Shown: positions 35,528 through 47,439, counted from the first letter of the stretch. The stretch is DNA of 64,000 bases from Tubulanus polymorphus (GCF_964204645.1 NC_134030.1:2333855-2397854); one strand, 5' to 3'. Notes: generated by a model not told the origin, from the letters alone. Made by a program: numbers and translations.

Positions 35528-35664
35528 AAACCCACTATGTACAAATTTTAAACTAAAAACCTAACGACGATGATCTCTAATGAGAGTTCGAAACGTCGTG
35601 TCCTCTGTTTCTTTTTTTATATATTGTTGATAATAATTTTGTTTTCAAATTTGTACATAGTGTG
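35528..35664. mobile_element. Foldback with GATGA-hairpin-CGAAACG core
   Basis: CACTATGTACAAATTTTAAA and its near-complement TCAAATTTGTACATAGTGTG bracket CGATGATCTC-TAAT-GAGAGTTCGAAACGTCGTG. The arrangement matches the other hammerhead-like foldbacks. Confidence 0.65.
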
Positions 35665-36287
35665 TTTACATCTAATAACCGGTTCTCCACGCTTGAGTGT
35701 CCGGGTTACTCTACATCAATAAGTTCACTTTCAATGTTTTGAATCTCGAGAGTAAAATCGTAATTGTGAATTGTGGAACTGGACCCTGGATCATAACCAT
35801 GATATAAGCACGAAGAATTATAGGTTAGTAACGCGTATGCACGGGAAGCGAATGTTTCGTTGAAAGCAATTTAAATTGATCACCGTGTCTTGAACTTATT
35901 GAGTTTGTTCTACAAATAGCCCGTAAAACGCGTCTCTCGTCGCATTCATTTAGATTTAAATTAAATTTGCGCGCAGAGTGAAATCTACATTGAAACAAAT
36001 GACAAACCCTCGAGAGAGATTCCCCGACCCAAAGTCATCGTCTGAAGGCAGCGTCCAAAAAGTGCGCGTACCCCAAAATCAACCTTTTTTTCTGAGCGAA
36101 CCACTCCCTCCCCGTGCCGCATTTACCAGTTCCAAAAAACTAGAACCATCCTGTTTGACAGCGGAACGTAGTTTTTGAACATTTAGTTGTTAGTTTATCT
36201 TTACTTGATTTTTACAAAAAAATGAATCGTCAGAACACATTTTTTACAGTTTCCCAAAGTTCATTCGTTTGACGTTTTAAGCCGATG
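35665..36287. other. Between foldback and GPCR gene; probable GPCR 3' UTR
   Basis: Contains a fragment of the GTTCCACAGTTGTGAGTT family (35735-35790). The right part should be the 3' UTR of the minus-strand GPCR. No firm polyA signal was chosen. Confidence 0.35.
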
Positions 36288-37634
36288 CTATACCTGCGTT
36301 TGATTGGTCGTCGTCGGTAACATCGTTTCTTTCGTCGGAGAACACGTGATTCCGTCGTTAGAGTTCGGTGAGTTTTCCGGAAGTTTTCGATATTGCGACT
36401 CGTCCATGAGTTTCGGATCGACCATCTGTTTACAAAACATCGCCAGAAACTGTTGTCGGAACAGTTTATTGAAAGCACAATATAAGAATATGTTACTGGC
36501 CGCATTTGCCGATAACAAAGAGTCGGTGATCTCACGAATTCCTTTGATCAGCCAACTTTGTTCGTCATGGTAACCGGCCCCAACAAACGACATGACGGCG
36601 TCAGGGGTAACGCAAATAATAAACACAACAATGACGCTAATTAGCATAATCGTTATGCGATTGCGAGATTGCATTTTCTTATTGGCACGTGACTTGTTCA
36701 ACGCGCAGATGATCCTGTAGTTCAAAAATATCAAAATGCATAACGGTATGATAGATCGTAATAAGCTTTGGACCCAGGTATAGGCCGTTACGAATTTCTC
36801 GTTTTTCCACAACGCCGTCGTGACTACGGTCAACGACGTCGTTTCTGTCGCGTTGTCGTAATTTTCGACGGTCCGGTAACGTAACGCCGACGGTAACGCT
36901 ATAGCGATCATTATCACAAACACGGCGCTGGATATGAACTGCGCGCGTTGTAGGGTACACCATCCTCGCGATTGAGTTGGGAAACACACCAGCAGGAACC
37001 GCTCCAGGGCCACGGCGACGGTCATCCACGACGATATGCAAGTGGAAAGACTAAATATAAAATGGGCGTATGGATATAGGTAGCCGTAAAGCAGGTCACC
37101 AGTGGGCGGATCTATATAGGAAGCTAGGATCGTCACGAAGTATAAAGTATCGTTCAGTAGTTTGATAGTATCGGCGACCAGTAACGCCGAAAGGTAAGCG
37201 TTAGTCGAGGTGCGCATCGATTTTTTGTTCAAGATAATCAACGTGAGGATGTTTCCGAGTATTCCCGTTAGACAACAGATCGGTATGATTACCATACCGG
37301 TTGCGAACTGAGCGTCCAGATAAAACTTCTCGTACGGATCGCTGACGTTAGCGGTCGAGTTGACCGGATCGCCGGTAGGGGTCGCATTTCGTAAACTAGC
37401 GTACGCATTATCGGTCGTCATGTTCCATAGAGATGGCCAGCTAGCGACGGTTGTGTTGCTGCTGTTGTTGCTGCTGCTGCTGCTGCTGATGTTATCCATG
37501 CTAGCTGATAACAACAGATCCGTATCATTGTCCGCGGTGCCGACCAGCGGTAAATGATGAGCCTCGCGCTGGTAACCGTCCTGGGTTAGAAGCATAAATA
37601 TGGACGACGTATTGCGACGCGAGGTACCGTCCAT
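36288..37634 (-). CDS. Class A peptide-type GPCR, intronless, 448 aa
   Basis: This is a seven-TM plasma-membrane receptor resembling invertebrate FMRFamide/neuropeptide-type receptors; the ligand is unknown. The N-terminus (1-110) is rich in Ser/Asn with many N-glycosylation sequons and a Ser run (51-55) from a CTG-type repeat. TM1 has GILGNILTLIIL (about 124-135), TM2 has LLVADTIKLLND, and TM3 ends in ERF (211-213). TM6 has the variant CVTPD (341-345) in place of CWxP. TM7 reads NAASNIFLYCAFNKLFR, with NIFLY in place of NPxxY. The C-terminus TQV fits a class I PDZ ligand. No Cys is seen at the usual TM3 position (about residue 187) or in ECL2 (about 252-286). The start is the first in-frame ATG. 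One uninterrupted exon suggests a retroposed origin or a naturally intronless gene. Confidence 0.9.
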   Translation of the reverse strand: MDGTSRRNTSSIFMLLTQDGYQREAHHLPLVGTADNDTDLLLSASMDNISSSSSSNNSSNTTVASWPSLWNMTTDNAYASLRNATPTGDPVNSTANVSDPYEKFYLDAQFATGMVIIPICCLTGILGNILTLIILNKKSMRTSTNAYLSALLVADTIKLLNDTLYFVTILASYIDPPTGDLLYGYLYPYAHFIFSLSTCISSWMTVAVALERFLLVCFPTQSRGWCTLQRAQFISSAVFVIMIAIALPSALRYRTVENYDNATETTSLTVVTTALWKNEKFVTAYTWVQSLLRSIIPLCILIFLNYRIICALNKSRANKKMQSRNRITIMLISVIVVFIICVTPDAVMSFVGAGYHDEQSWLIKGIREITDSLLSANAASNIFLYCAFNKLFRQQFLAMFCKQMVDPKLMDESQYRKLPENSPNSNDGITCSPTKETMLPTTTNQTQV

Positions 37635-38102
37635 CGGCCAGACACAACCTCCACTCTCTCGCCGTTCACGTCAAACTGCGATGTCTCTTGTTTTCTACTG
37701 GCAGTTTTGTGTTCATATATATATATACGCGCACTCAATCAGCTAATCCTCTGAAACGAGATCGTGAAAAAGAAAACGGAGAATTATTATAATTCATCAT
37801 TAGTAGCAGAAAATATCTCTGACAGCTCGATTATTGTAGTGATTATTTGTATCCGATAACAGCGCGTGCGGTTCACATTAATCCACCTGTGTAAATACCA
37901 CATCAAGGGTAAAGACTTGACCGCGTGCGGATGTCAATGTCAATCCGTACATTGAAGTCAATAACTTTTAATTATCAACTAGTTTTTATACCAATATATC
38001 CATATCCTGTTACAACATGGATGAAGAATTAGAGCTGACTTATTTTTTTTGTAGCATATTGAGAAGTTAATGGCGCCTGATCCTTAGTTAACGCAGAACT
38101 GA
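37635..38102. other. Upstream region of the GPCR gene
   Basis: An AT dinucleotide run (about 37715-37728, minus-strand TATATATATA) lies 85 bp upstream of the ATG and could serve as a TATA element, but it may only be a microsatellite. Nothing else was identified. Confidence 0.3.
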
Positions 38103-38502
38103 TCATCCAGGACCCAGTTCCACAGTTGTAAGATTTGACTAAAACATTGATAATGAAGTAATCTCGACTCAGAGTTAACTCTAACTCAACTGTGGAACCG
38201 GATCCAGTTTCACAGCGTTGGGAATTTGAGTAAACTCTAACTCGGGATGCAGTTCCACTGTTGTGAGTTAAAAAGATGATTTCAGTTAAAATCAGTTCAT
38301 TTTCAGTCAAATCTAAACTCACTGTGGAACTGTTGGGGGCTGAACTGTGGAACTTGGTGCAGAACTGTGAAACTGGGTGCTGAACTGTGGAACTTGGTGC
38401 AGAAATGTGGTACTGGGTACTGAACTGTGGAATTGTTGGGTGCTGAAGTGTGGAACTTGGTGCTGGACTGTGGAAATGGGTGCTGGACCGTGGAACCGAG
38501 TC
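38103..38502. repeat. Family-B fragments expanding into a short tandem array
   Basis: CCAGTTCCACAGTTGTRAG-like pieces (38103-38250) are followed by a degenerate array of roughly 18-20 bp units, ACTGTGGAACTGGGTGCTG (38325-38500). The array unit is the complement of the element's terminal motif. Confidence 0.75.
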
Positions 38503-39214
38503 TGGGTCTCACTACCACCATATGAATCATAAAAAAATCATTCGTGAATCGGAATGCAATTTTCACGGCTGGAAGCATTTGCCATTTAGAAATCAACCCC
38601 ACGATTCAAACATATTCAAATGCTGTCCGATTGTTAGAACTATAATGAGTAAGTGACGTTTCAGTGCACGGTGCGCAGAGTCTCACAGTCAGAGCGCTAC
38701 AGCTGTTTCCTAATACCGTTTTGTACCGTTTACCGTTAAGTACCTTTTGACGTTTAGTGACAGACGAAAATTGACGCGACATCAAATCAACGATTAATAT
38801 TCAGATAATAACAGTCATCACAAAAAGATCCCGTTCTGCGTTTGACGTCAACATTGTAATCTTTCTAACCGGCGATATTAACCAATCCGAACATCAAGTC
38901 AGGCATTGTACATCGGGAACAAACGGTCAAAGATTTCGCAGTTTAATTGATAGAATACCCCGCAATATGAAGAAGATTACAGTTGAACCTCTGGAAATAC
39001 GATTCTCATAAAGATAAAACGCGTTTATCACGATGATTTCCAGCATGTCTCAGCTAAACAGATTTATATCAATACAGATTTGGATAAAATGCGAAACCAA
39101 TTTAATTCGACAATTTCACTTTTGCCCACAAGATTCGTATCAACGCAGTTCCACTCGATTAGAATGTATAGTGGCGTAAAAAATGAACACAAAATCTATG
39201 AACCATTTTTAGAA
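38503..39214. other. Intergenic, no gene supported
   Basis: Single-copy sequence. Nothing recognised. Confidence 0.3.
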
Positions 39215-39422
39215 AAATCTAAACGAGAGTAGTGACGTTTCGACTTAATTACAAGAACCTTTTTCAAAAGTTAAGAGAGTAGTGACGTCTGGACTCGAGC
39301 CATTTTCAAAGATCAAAAGATAGTGACGTTTAGACTCGAGCCGTTTTCAACGATCTAGAGAGTAGTGACGTTTATACTCAATTCTACGAGACATTTTCAA
39401 AAGTTAAGAGAGTAGTGACGAT
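39215..39422. repeat. Degenerate tandem repeat, GAGAGTAGTGACGTTT family
   Basis: Four to five units of about 40-55 bp begin GAGAGTAGTGACGT. Read on the minus strand each ends in GTCGAAACGTCACTACTCTC or a variant, echoing the GAAACG core of the foldback family. A solo copy lies at 61431-61490. Confidence 0.7.
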
Positions 39423-40982
39423 GAAATGAAGATTCAACACGTCACTTGTTTTGTTATGATAAATAGAATCACAAGTTTTTGTTGCGAGCAATAGATTGAA
39501 ATTCCGATTTCATTGTTATAACTTTTATTATGAATATACACAGTGCATATTTCTGTCTGGCATTTTATCTCTCACATTTTAACACCCAAGCATATTCATC
39601 AATGGCATACCATCCCATATATCAGTGTTCTTGTCACTTACGGCCTAATATTTGATTCTAGACAAAACCGGTTTGATTTCCGATGTTTTAAGTGAACCAA
39701 TAGAGTCTATTACTTACCAAATCAATCAGATAATATAGGAAATATTCCCGGTAAAAATAAACACATTTGCGGCGGCGGATAAAGTATGCAGCAGTGTTAG
39801 TGATAGTTCTCGTCCCTCACGTGTATATCCAGGAATAAAAGGCAGATGTTTGTCGCCAATTGATCTGGAACTCTGTGTTTTAAGTATTGAAACACTATAG
39901 CCTATAGTTTAGTGTATATGAAAAACAAAACGATGAGATACAAATATACGAATCGAATTCTACTTTATAGGAATTGATCGGCATTAAATCAACTGAGAGA
40001 GATGTGAAGTCCAGAAAATAGCTGGTAATCTAGGTGTTGTCAGTTCTGTCAGTTATGAAGATATCGCGGAAGTTGAACGTCGTGACCTTTCGGCGATTGG
40101 GGCGCAACATCCGGGTTATTTGGTTTGGAGAACAAAAATCCGGATCCTTTCTCTTTGTCTTTTCTCCTTCTCTTCTCTATCCTTTCTATGCCCCTCTCTT
40201 CTTTACTCTCTCCTCTCTCTTCACTCTCCCGCCTGTCTCTCACTCGTCCCCTTTTCTCGAGTATAACCCATTTCAAAGTACGGAAAAGTCCTTCGATCTG
40301 CGGTGAACTTAATTAAGAAGAAACCATAGATCAACAATGATCCCGACCCTTTCACAAGTTTATTTTCCCAGCGCGCTAACAATCAATTCTACGAGAGCGC
40401 GTCTTAGATTTATATACACAGCACTTGATTGAATTGATCTATTTAGCAGTTTGATTATCGAAGTATCTTCAGTCTTAATGAACGTTGATTACGGTTGGTT
40501 TAAGCCTAGACTATAATCGCTGATAACTAAACGGGCCATATATATATGTATATAGACAGCAACGCGTGCACATTATTTATACCCGATACTCAACATGAAA
40601 TACGTAGATGACGATTATTGATTTTGTATGTAAAAATTTCGAGGGCCTTTTTAATTAACAGGGAAGTGAAAACATAACTCATTAGCAACGTGATGATACA
40701 TTAATCATACGATAATGGCGCTCAGCGAGTTGAAGTTCATTTCACCCGATTAATTACTGGGGAATCCTTCGACTGGTAGAACCGAACCCATCGGATTGAC
40801 TAGTGATCAAAAATGAAAAAAACAAAACAAATAAACAAAAAATCCATGGGATCAAAGGGATTCGAACCCACGATCTCTTCATTGACACGAAGTCAAGCTT
40901 TCTTCGTCTTCTTATACGTATATCTACTACCACGATCATTATAACCATTGGTGAAACACTCTGATTCCGTGTTGTGACTATA
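39423..40982. other. Intergenic with a pyrimidine tract and SINE-like B box
   Basis: Contains a CT-rich tract (40148-40260). At 40840-40905, on the minus strand, GGGTTCGAATCCC is followed by a T-rich run, resembling a SINE 3' half or tRNA relic. No gene was found. Confidence 0.4.
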
Positions 40983-41120
40983 ATAGAGAATCCCACATTG
41001 ATAAGACGAGAAAGATTAAGTCCGAAAACATGACTGTTAGGTTATAGTCAAAACGTCGAAGCAATAAATCATTAGTTTTAAGGAAACTTTTCGGACTTCA
41101 TCTTTCTCATCATACAAGTG
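40983..41120. mobile_element. Short foldback related to 1-222
   Basis: It begins GAGAATCCCACATTGATAAG, then AGTCCGAAAACATGACTGTT, then TATAGTCAAAACGTCGAAGC. The right arm TTTTCGGACTTCATCTTTCT is inverted against the left AGAAAGATTAAGTCCGAAAA. The core GAAACG is mutated to AAAACG. Confidence 0.7.
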
Positions 41121-41245
41121 TCTGTGGAATTCATTTTTTACGAACAATTCATCAATTCCTGATTATCAGACTATGAAAGAAATATCGAAATCTCTGAAAC
41201 ATGAGCTAACTTAAAATCGAACCCGAGACTACCGCTAAACATGTA

Positions 41246-41365
41246 TCGACACAATATACATTATATTCAGAGTAGCACTATATATTGTTACTCTGAATAT
41301 AATGTATATTGTGTCGACATTTTTTGTAACAATTTATTTTGTAAATAAATTCATTCATTCATTCA

Positions 41366-41427
<62 letters not shown>

Positions 41428-41472
41428 TGAATGAATGAATGAATTTATTTACAAAATAAATTGTTACAAAAA

Positions 41473-41541
<69 letters not shown>
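41246..41541. repeat. Nested palindromes around TA microsatellites
   Basis: One palindrome (41246-41318) joins CGACACAATATACATTATAT to its complement. A second (41318-41480) has AACAATTTATTTTGTAAATA and ATTC repeats inverted around a TA run (41368-41424). A further TA run is at 41475-41541. The GTAAATAAATTCATTCATTC tail resembles a retroelement end. Confidence 0.8.
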
Positions 41542-41545
<4 letters not shown>

Positions 41546-42770
41546 CGGGATTCGAATCCATGAATACTGGATTAACGGATTCGTCGTAGGCCGCGAACTG
41601 CCAAACCGAATAAACTAGAAATTAACACTGCCATAAAATTAGAAGATAATTTCATTGCGAGACTATTCTCCGACGTGTTTGAAGCAGCGCGTCATCGGAC
41701 AGTTCTTACGTCATACAACGGTAAAAATAAAAATCGATAATCTTCGACGATTGATTCAGATAATCCGGTAATAGGATTACCTGCGCAGAACCGACCGGCG
41801 CGGCGCCACCACAAAGACGTGACGACTTAATCTTCTTCCATCAAGCTGAAATCGCAGTCGTTTCTCGTCATCGACCTTTAGCAACTAATCAATATGGCAG
41901 GCGTCGTCGCCACTCGGATTAATAAACTATGATTGCGTCGAAAACTTAATTAATCTTTCTTTCCCCCCACCCCCTCCAGTTAACACCAAACAGGTGCGTT
42001 ACAAATAAAAAAAAAAATCTCGATGATTGCTACAGACGACTTAACGATAAAACCCGGTTGTTACACCTGACAGCTGCAACAGGAACTATAACAGCGCCTT
42101 GCCTGGTAAATTTGATAAATCTATATCTGAAATGCCTGAAATTACAAGAAGCTGCCTGTTTTACCAATGTTATCCCGTGCCAAGTCCGAAACGCGTCTTA
42201 ATGATTTAATCATTTTGTGGAATCATAAGCAATTGCGATTGAATCATTGCTCATTGTATCATATACAAAATATAAAATGAAAAAATGGAAAAATAACAAA
42301 TGCAACTATCGTAGCTTCGACAATAGAACTACCACCGCCACTACCCCCGACATCTCTTCCTTTCAGCAAATTATACCGAACAAACGACGCTTGTGATTAG
42401 ATTAGCTGAACCACGTATTGTATATCGCAGTATCTACGATGTATATATATACTGTTTGTTTAGTGTTAATCAACTGTGACCATGGATGGAATATTATTCA
42501 TGTATTCCGCCTACTATTTCAGAGTGCAGCAAAAACATATGTCGCGCATCGGGAAAAAACTATGATAACAGATGATATCTGTTCTGCTTCATAACCTATC
42601 ATTGATTGACAGCGATATCGTTACCTTTTATTAATTATCGTTTCTTATAATTTGCCTCGATCATATTCTCCAGAAATAATGGAACTGCGTTGTTCAAGGA
42701 AAAGTAAACGATATTGAGCATACGATGAACTGTCAGAAACGGATGAAATTATATATACCGGTATATAACA
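41542..42770. other. Intergenic, no gene supported
   Basis: At 41541-41600 a minus-strand GGATTCGAATCCCGCTG B-box-like motif suggests a SINE relic. The rest is single-copy. Confidence 0.35.
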
Positions 42771-43095
42771 CAGTTCAGTTTCACAGTTCTGTAACCAGGT
42801 CCACAGTTCTGGACACAGTTCCACAGATCAGAACCCAGGTCCACAGTTCTGGACACAGTTCCACAGATCAGAACCCAGGTCCACAGTTCTGGACACAGTT
42901 CCACAGATCAGAACCCAGGTCCACAGTTCTGGACACAGTTCCACAGATCAGAACCCAGGTCCACGGTTCTGGACACAGTTCCACAGATCAGAACCCAGGT
43001 CCACGGTTCTGGACACAGTTCCACAGTACTGGGTCCAGTTCCACAGTTCTGAACCCAGTTCCACTGTTCTGTACACAGTTCTACAGTTCTGAACT
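42771..43095. repeat. 40-bp satellite built on the CCACAGTTCTGG motif
   Basis: CCACAGTTCTGGACACAGTT followed by CCACAGATCAGAACCCAGGT repeats with an exact 40-bp period (42841, 42881, 42921 and so on), decaying at both ends. The motif resembles the end of the CCAGTTCCACAGTTGTGAGTT family. The ORF across it is an artefact. Confidence 0.9.
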
Positions 43096-44394
43096 AGAAA
43101 CATCCTAATGAAAATCGATAAAACATTCCCCGATAAAACTTGTCACTTTTTTAACGTGCATAATTTTGTTTTACAAACGAAAAGCAAACTTACAATACCC
43201 GCCACGCGCCACGTCGGTCGAGAGATGCTGTCTGAAACGAATGATTATTCAGATATTCTAACGGTTTTTTTTTGAATTCGTAATACGGTTGTTTTAGGAT
43301 TAACAGTATGTAACATATCGCGAATACAGTTTGTCAGCTGCATAGAAAGACAAACACCTTCAAATACCATTAAATACTTAATCTGATAGTTTGAATAAAC
43401 CGGCGTTCAACCCGTTTCGGATTACCAAATCGAATTGATATAGTGCTCTTTTATTCGAGAGGATGACTCCGAAACCTTACTGAAGCAATGTCCCGATAAC
43501 AGGGTTTAGATGCATTGACCATAGAACCAACAGAATAACGGGCACTTCGCTAAAAAAATGCGGCCTCATTCCTTTTAACAGATTGCATTCCTTTTAAGCA
43601 GCTTTGTAGGGTTTTACACAGTCTTGTAGCAACTTTCCGAAGTAAACAACGTTATTCAAATCATAGTAGCGTAATCTATTCGGAGAAAAAGTCGGTGTAA
43701 AGAAACTTGTGATCGATCGAAGGGAAAGGCACCGATATCGCGGTATCGCTGCTAGTATCGAGCGTACAGTCCGGACCCGCCCCTGAATACAATACAGGCT
43801 GGATATTCTGAAGTGAGTGACCGGCGTGGATATCAATAAAACGCGGGCGTTTATTCTTGTAACGGTCTGTTTCAGTACGGCGATTATTGTTGTTTTACAA
43901 CTGTTTTATCCTCACTTTCTCTCGCTGTTCTTTACGCGTTACATAACTTGCTATCGACGGGCATCACTTTACTCGCGTCACGTCTGTTTTCGGCTCGCTT
44001 GGCTCTCACAGATTCCGATCGGTCAGTCAGGTTTATTAGCATGTTTTGCTTGTTTTTATCTAACTTATCTACGTATAACTGAATCGGTTAAGAATCACAT
44101 CCGTGATGAGGAAATGAATAAAAATCTCAATAAATGAATCTAAAAAGTTTACATAACAGCAGAAATATTTCGGATGTTTGCTAATGCTACCACCCTTCTT
44201 CGGTCTAAAAATACTCTTAATCTAACTTCATTTCGTTCGGATAATGGTTTCCCAAAAATAACCCTGTTATATTTTCTTATTGACAACACGAAGGGAAGGC
44301 GCGGTCTATAGAAGTTTTGCCTACTGATAATATTTCAGGCGTCACAATATACTCACAATATATACTATGTACCCATAGAATATTTGATTTAAGC
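43096..44394. other. Intergenic, no gene supported
   Basis: A plus-strand open frame (43817-44137) with hydrophobic segments has a GTG first codon and no recognised domain or splice context. I leave it unannotated. Confidence 0.35.
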
Positions 44395-44625
44395 TCTTTG
44401 ATGTATCTCGCGTCTGGGTCGAATCTCAGTGAGGACACGTGGCGGAGCCTCACGATGTCTCACCAGGTACAAATCCCTGCCGAGGGAGGAACGAGATATG
44501 ATGTAATCAGGTTCGAATCTCAGTGAAGACACGTGGCGGAGTCTCATGATGTCATCAGGTTCGAATCTCAGTGATGACACGTGGCGGAGTCTCATGATGT
44601 CATCAGGTTCGAATTCCTGCCAAGA
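44395..44625 (+). repeat. Tandem tRNA-like SINE units, 48-bp period
   Basis: GATGTCATCAGGTTCGAATC and TGACACGTGGCGGAGTCTCA repeat at 48 bp, with a diverged first unit containing AATCCCTGCCGAGGGAGGA. The B-box and A-box-like pieces are those of the SINE at 20924-21263 and 50365. Confidence 0.75.
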
Positions 44626-46107
44626 TACGAAGGATAGCTGCCGGGGCTGTTAGCTGGACACGGCTATATTTGCAGCGTTGATCCCGATCACTGATTGGTC
44701 ATCATTGCGCATCGTTTACGGTCGGTTTCACGGGAAGACGTTTAGTACTAGCGACTGCTGACTTATGACAAACGAACAGAGCAACAGAATCATCACGACC
44801 CATCTCCCCCCACCCCCGATTATAACAGGCTTTCCCACTGGACTCGTCTCTTCTCTCATCGTCTGTAGGTTTGTAAGATGTAAGTGAAGATCAAAGGGTC
44901 GCCGTGGTGGATAACACGATACTGTTCCAGCTCAGTGCGACAAGAATATGGACGACTTTAGAAATGTAACATGTATATCGCATATCGCATATCGCATATC
45001 GCATATCGTACGCCGCATGTCGTCCCAGGGTGCGGGGCAGGAAACAACAGTAACAGTACTGTGGAACTGGATCCCGTTTGTTCGCTTATAAAACTGGACT
45101 ATTCGCAGCGAGAGAGGTTCCGTGTTTCCTCCTGGACCCACCGAGGACAACGGCACCGTTAGCTTAGGACTTTACCGGGATTTCTTCACGCCTGGCAACT
45201 GTAGAGCTGGAACGTGTTCCAAGATATACAGTGGAACATCGTTTATAACGAATTCGGATAGCACGATTCATCGGATGTAACAAATATAATATTCTGTCTA
45301 AAGTATATATGACAATTTCATTAGCTTCATGCTGGATCAAACTATCGGTTATAACGAACATATTTTCTGGTCCCGTGAAGTTCATTGTAACGAGGTTCCA
45401 ATGTATTGTTATGGCGCCGACCTCCCCTTCACTCCGCTTCTATTCCCGATCTTTTAATCGAACATTCACTGATATCAGTTATAAATAGTCCGGGTTAATT
45501 GCGCTCTAAGACAAGTCTAGAAATGAAGATATCACCGTTTAAATAAATGCGAGAACGTCTCTAATCGAGCGTGTTATCAATTTTCGACGTTTTCGTGAAT
45601 GATTGCGATGTTTTCCTCTTTCTTACAGCTATTAATCCCCCCAGTACGATTTACCATCTCGCAATAGACGAGTGTTCAAACTACGATAAGACGCCGAGTG
45701 GATCATTTGTTCTGCGCGAATTGTATGTATGTATATCGCGGCCTCGTGTCAGGGACTCACGGCGCCGTCATTTACGCTTAACCACACGGTGGAGTCAGCT
45801 AGTTCAAGGTTAATATAAAGTGCATCGATCGCTCTGTGATAGATACGTAATCAGTCAAAACCGAGTACTGTGGAAGCGGGTCCCTGACCTACATAAAGTA
45901 CACGATGTCACAGCGAACGATATTGCATCAAGTACATTTTTCTGACAGTTTCGAGAATACTATCTAAATACAATCTTCAAGAAGTACATTTAATCATGCG
46001 GTGAAATAAAGCAAGACAATTTATTGAAAGGAAGCCAAACTCATTTCTTGACATTATTCATAAATTTTTGGCTATGAGTTATCTTTTTTTAATTTGGAAA
46101 TACATAT
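44626..46107. other. Intergenic, no gene supported
   Basis: Contains a 10-bp CGCATATCGCATAT-type array (44977-45010) and a GTGGAACTGGATCCC fragment. Nothing coding was recognised. Confidence 0.35.
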
Positions 46108-46432
46108 TCGCTTGCCAGGAGTCCGTCATCGCTCCCTGAACTCACTTCCACAAGCGCCCCCTGGCCACATGACGCGCAATTTCATTATCTGGGCTATTGC
46201 ACATGACGTCATATATTGAATTGCGAAATACTTCCTTGTTCCGTAAAACATTCGCCGATTGGTCCATTTAACGGGAATTTCAATAGAAACCTAATGTCGG
46301 TTATTACAAGCGCTGTGATTGGTACGACCGGTTTCTGGTCGGCTAGTAACAACGACTCCAGCGACTCGTAAGGTCAAGGGGTTCGGAGAACGGTTCGAAT
46401 CCCTTGAACATGCTGGAAATAAGGATCGTTTT
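46108..46432 (+). mobile_element. Interspersed repeat of about 330 bp, copy 2
   Basis: Counterpart of 29914-30243. It shares GCTTGCCAGGRGTCCG, ATGACGTCATATAT, ACAAGCGCTGTGATTGGTAC and the terminal GGTTCGAATCCCTTGA. Confidence 0.7.
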
Positions 46433-47439
46433 GCTTTTCAGTGATTTGATTTCTACATTTATTTCGTCGTGTCATGCTTTCATGTAGAGGATGTTCCACC
46501 TTAAAATGTGGATGAGCCGCTTTCCACGCACAAGCACGCGCGTGTAATACATCTAGTTTAGATCCGTGAAATATGAAACAACTCTCCTGTTGCACAAATC
46601 TCATCGATCTTATCGGATTAATTGACCAGACAATATTCTAGCGGGATATTCTACAGATGATTACAATCTTAATCTCTGCTCGTGCATGAACACAGTTTGA
46701 CCATATGAAATCAAGATCAATTCGTGCACCGCGTATCATATTGTAATTAGCGGTCACGTTTATCTGTGAAAGTCATCATTCCGGTGTTTAGTGTATAAGT
46801 CACTGAAATGTTCGGGAAGAGTTCACGTCGATTTAGATGCTCAACCACATCCTGCGTTGCCTGATCTATGAACGCGTGACGTCAGCAGCGTTGTCAACGC
46901 GATAAAATCTAAGTTACGGTTATGCGCGTTTTCTTCAAGGTCGTTTTCTTGATCGATTTTGTCGTCGATTTTCATCGGTTAAAGCTATTTACCGGCATCA
47001 ATTCGCGCCGGTTATAGTTATTTACCGTACAACCAAAACGGAAAATTATTGTTTGTTCAACAAACTCCGACATCCGGATGAAAAATCAACAGAATTGTTT
47101 AATCGGTCTCCGGCGACTGTTTGGATTCTGTTTTTCAATTCTGGAGTTCAGATTGCGAACACTTTTCCCGAGAGTACGGCGCATGAGCCCAGTGTGTATT
47201 TTAAATTACCCGGTGAGTGGGGTCATTCTAAATGATTAATCGAGGGCAATTCTCTAAGTCAATTGACAGTTTACAGAAATTTGCCTCGTAAAAATTAGCA
47301 CTCATGTGATACGTCACGTTTTGAATTATGGGAATCTGTGTAATTTTGCGACCTCTTGGGACCTATCATCGTGATAAAGCAGAATATAATTATATATTGG
47401 GGACCATTTGTTGTACCGCTTCGGTTTCGATTCAGCACA
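46433..47439. other. Intergenic, no gene supported
   Basis: Single-copy sequence. The small plus-strand ORF at 47053-47235 has no support beyond being open. Confidence 0.35.

Noticed and set aside
40836-40905. Possible tRNA on the minus strand (GGGTTCGAATCCC)
   Set aside because: No 7-bp acceptor stem could be formed and the T-stem is only 3 bp; better explained as a SINE relic.
43817-44137. 106-aa hydrophobic ORF
   Set aside because: It begins at GTG, has no splice signals that I can pair, and no recognised family.
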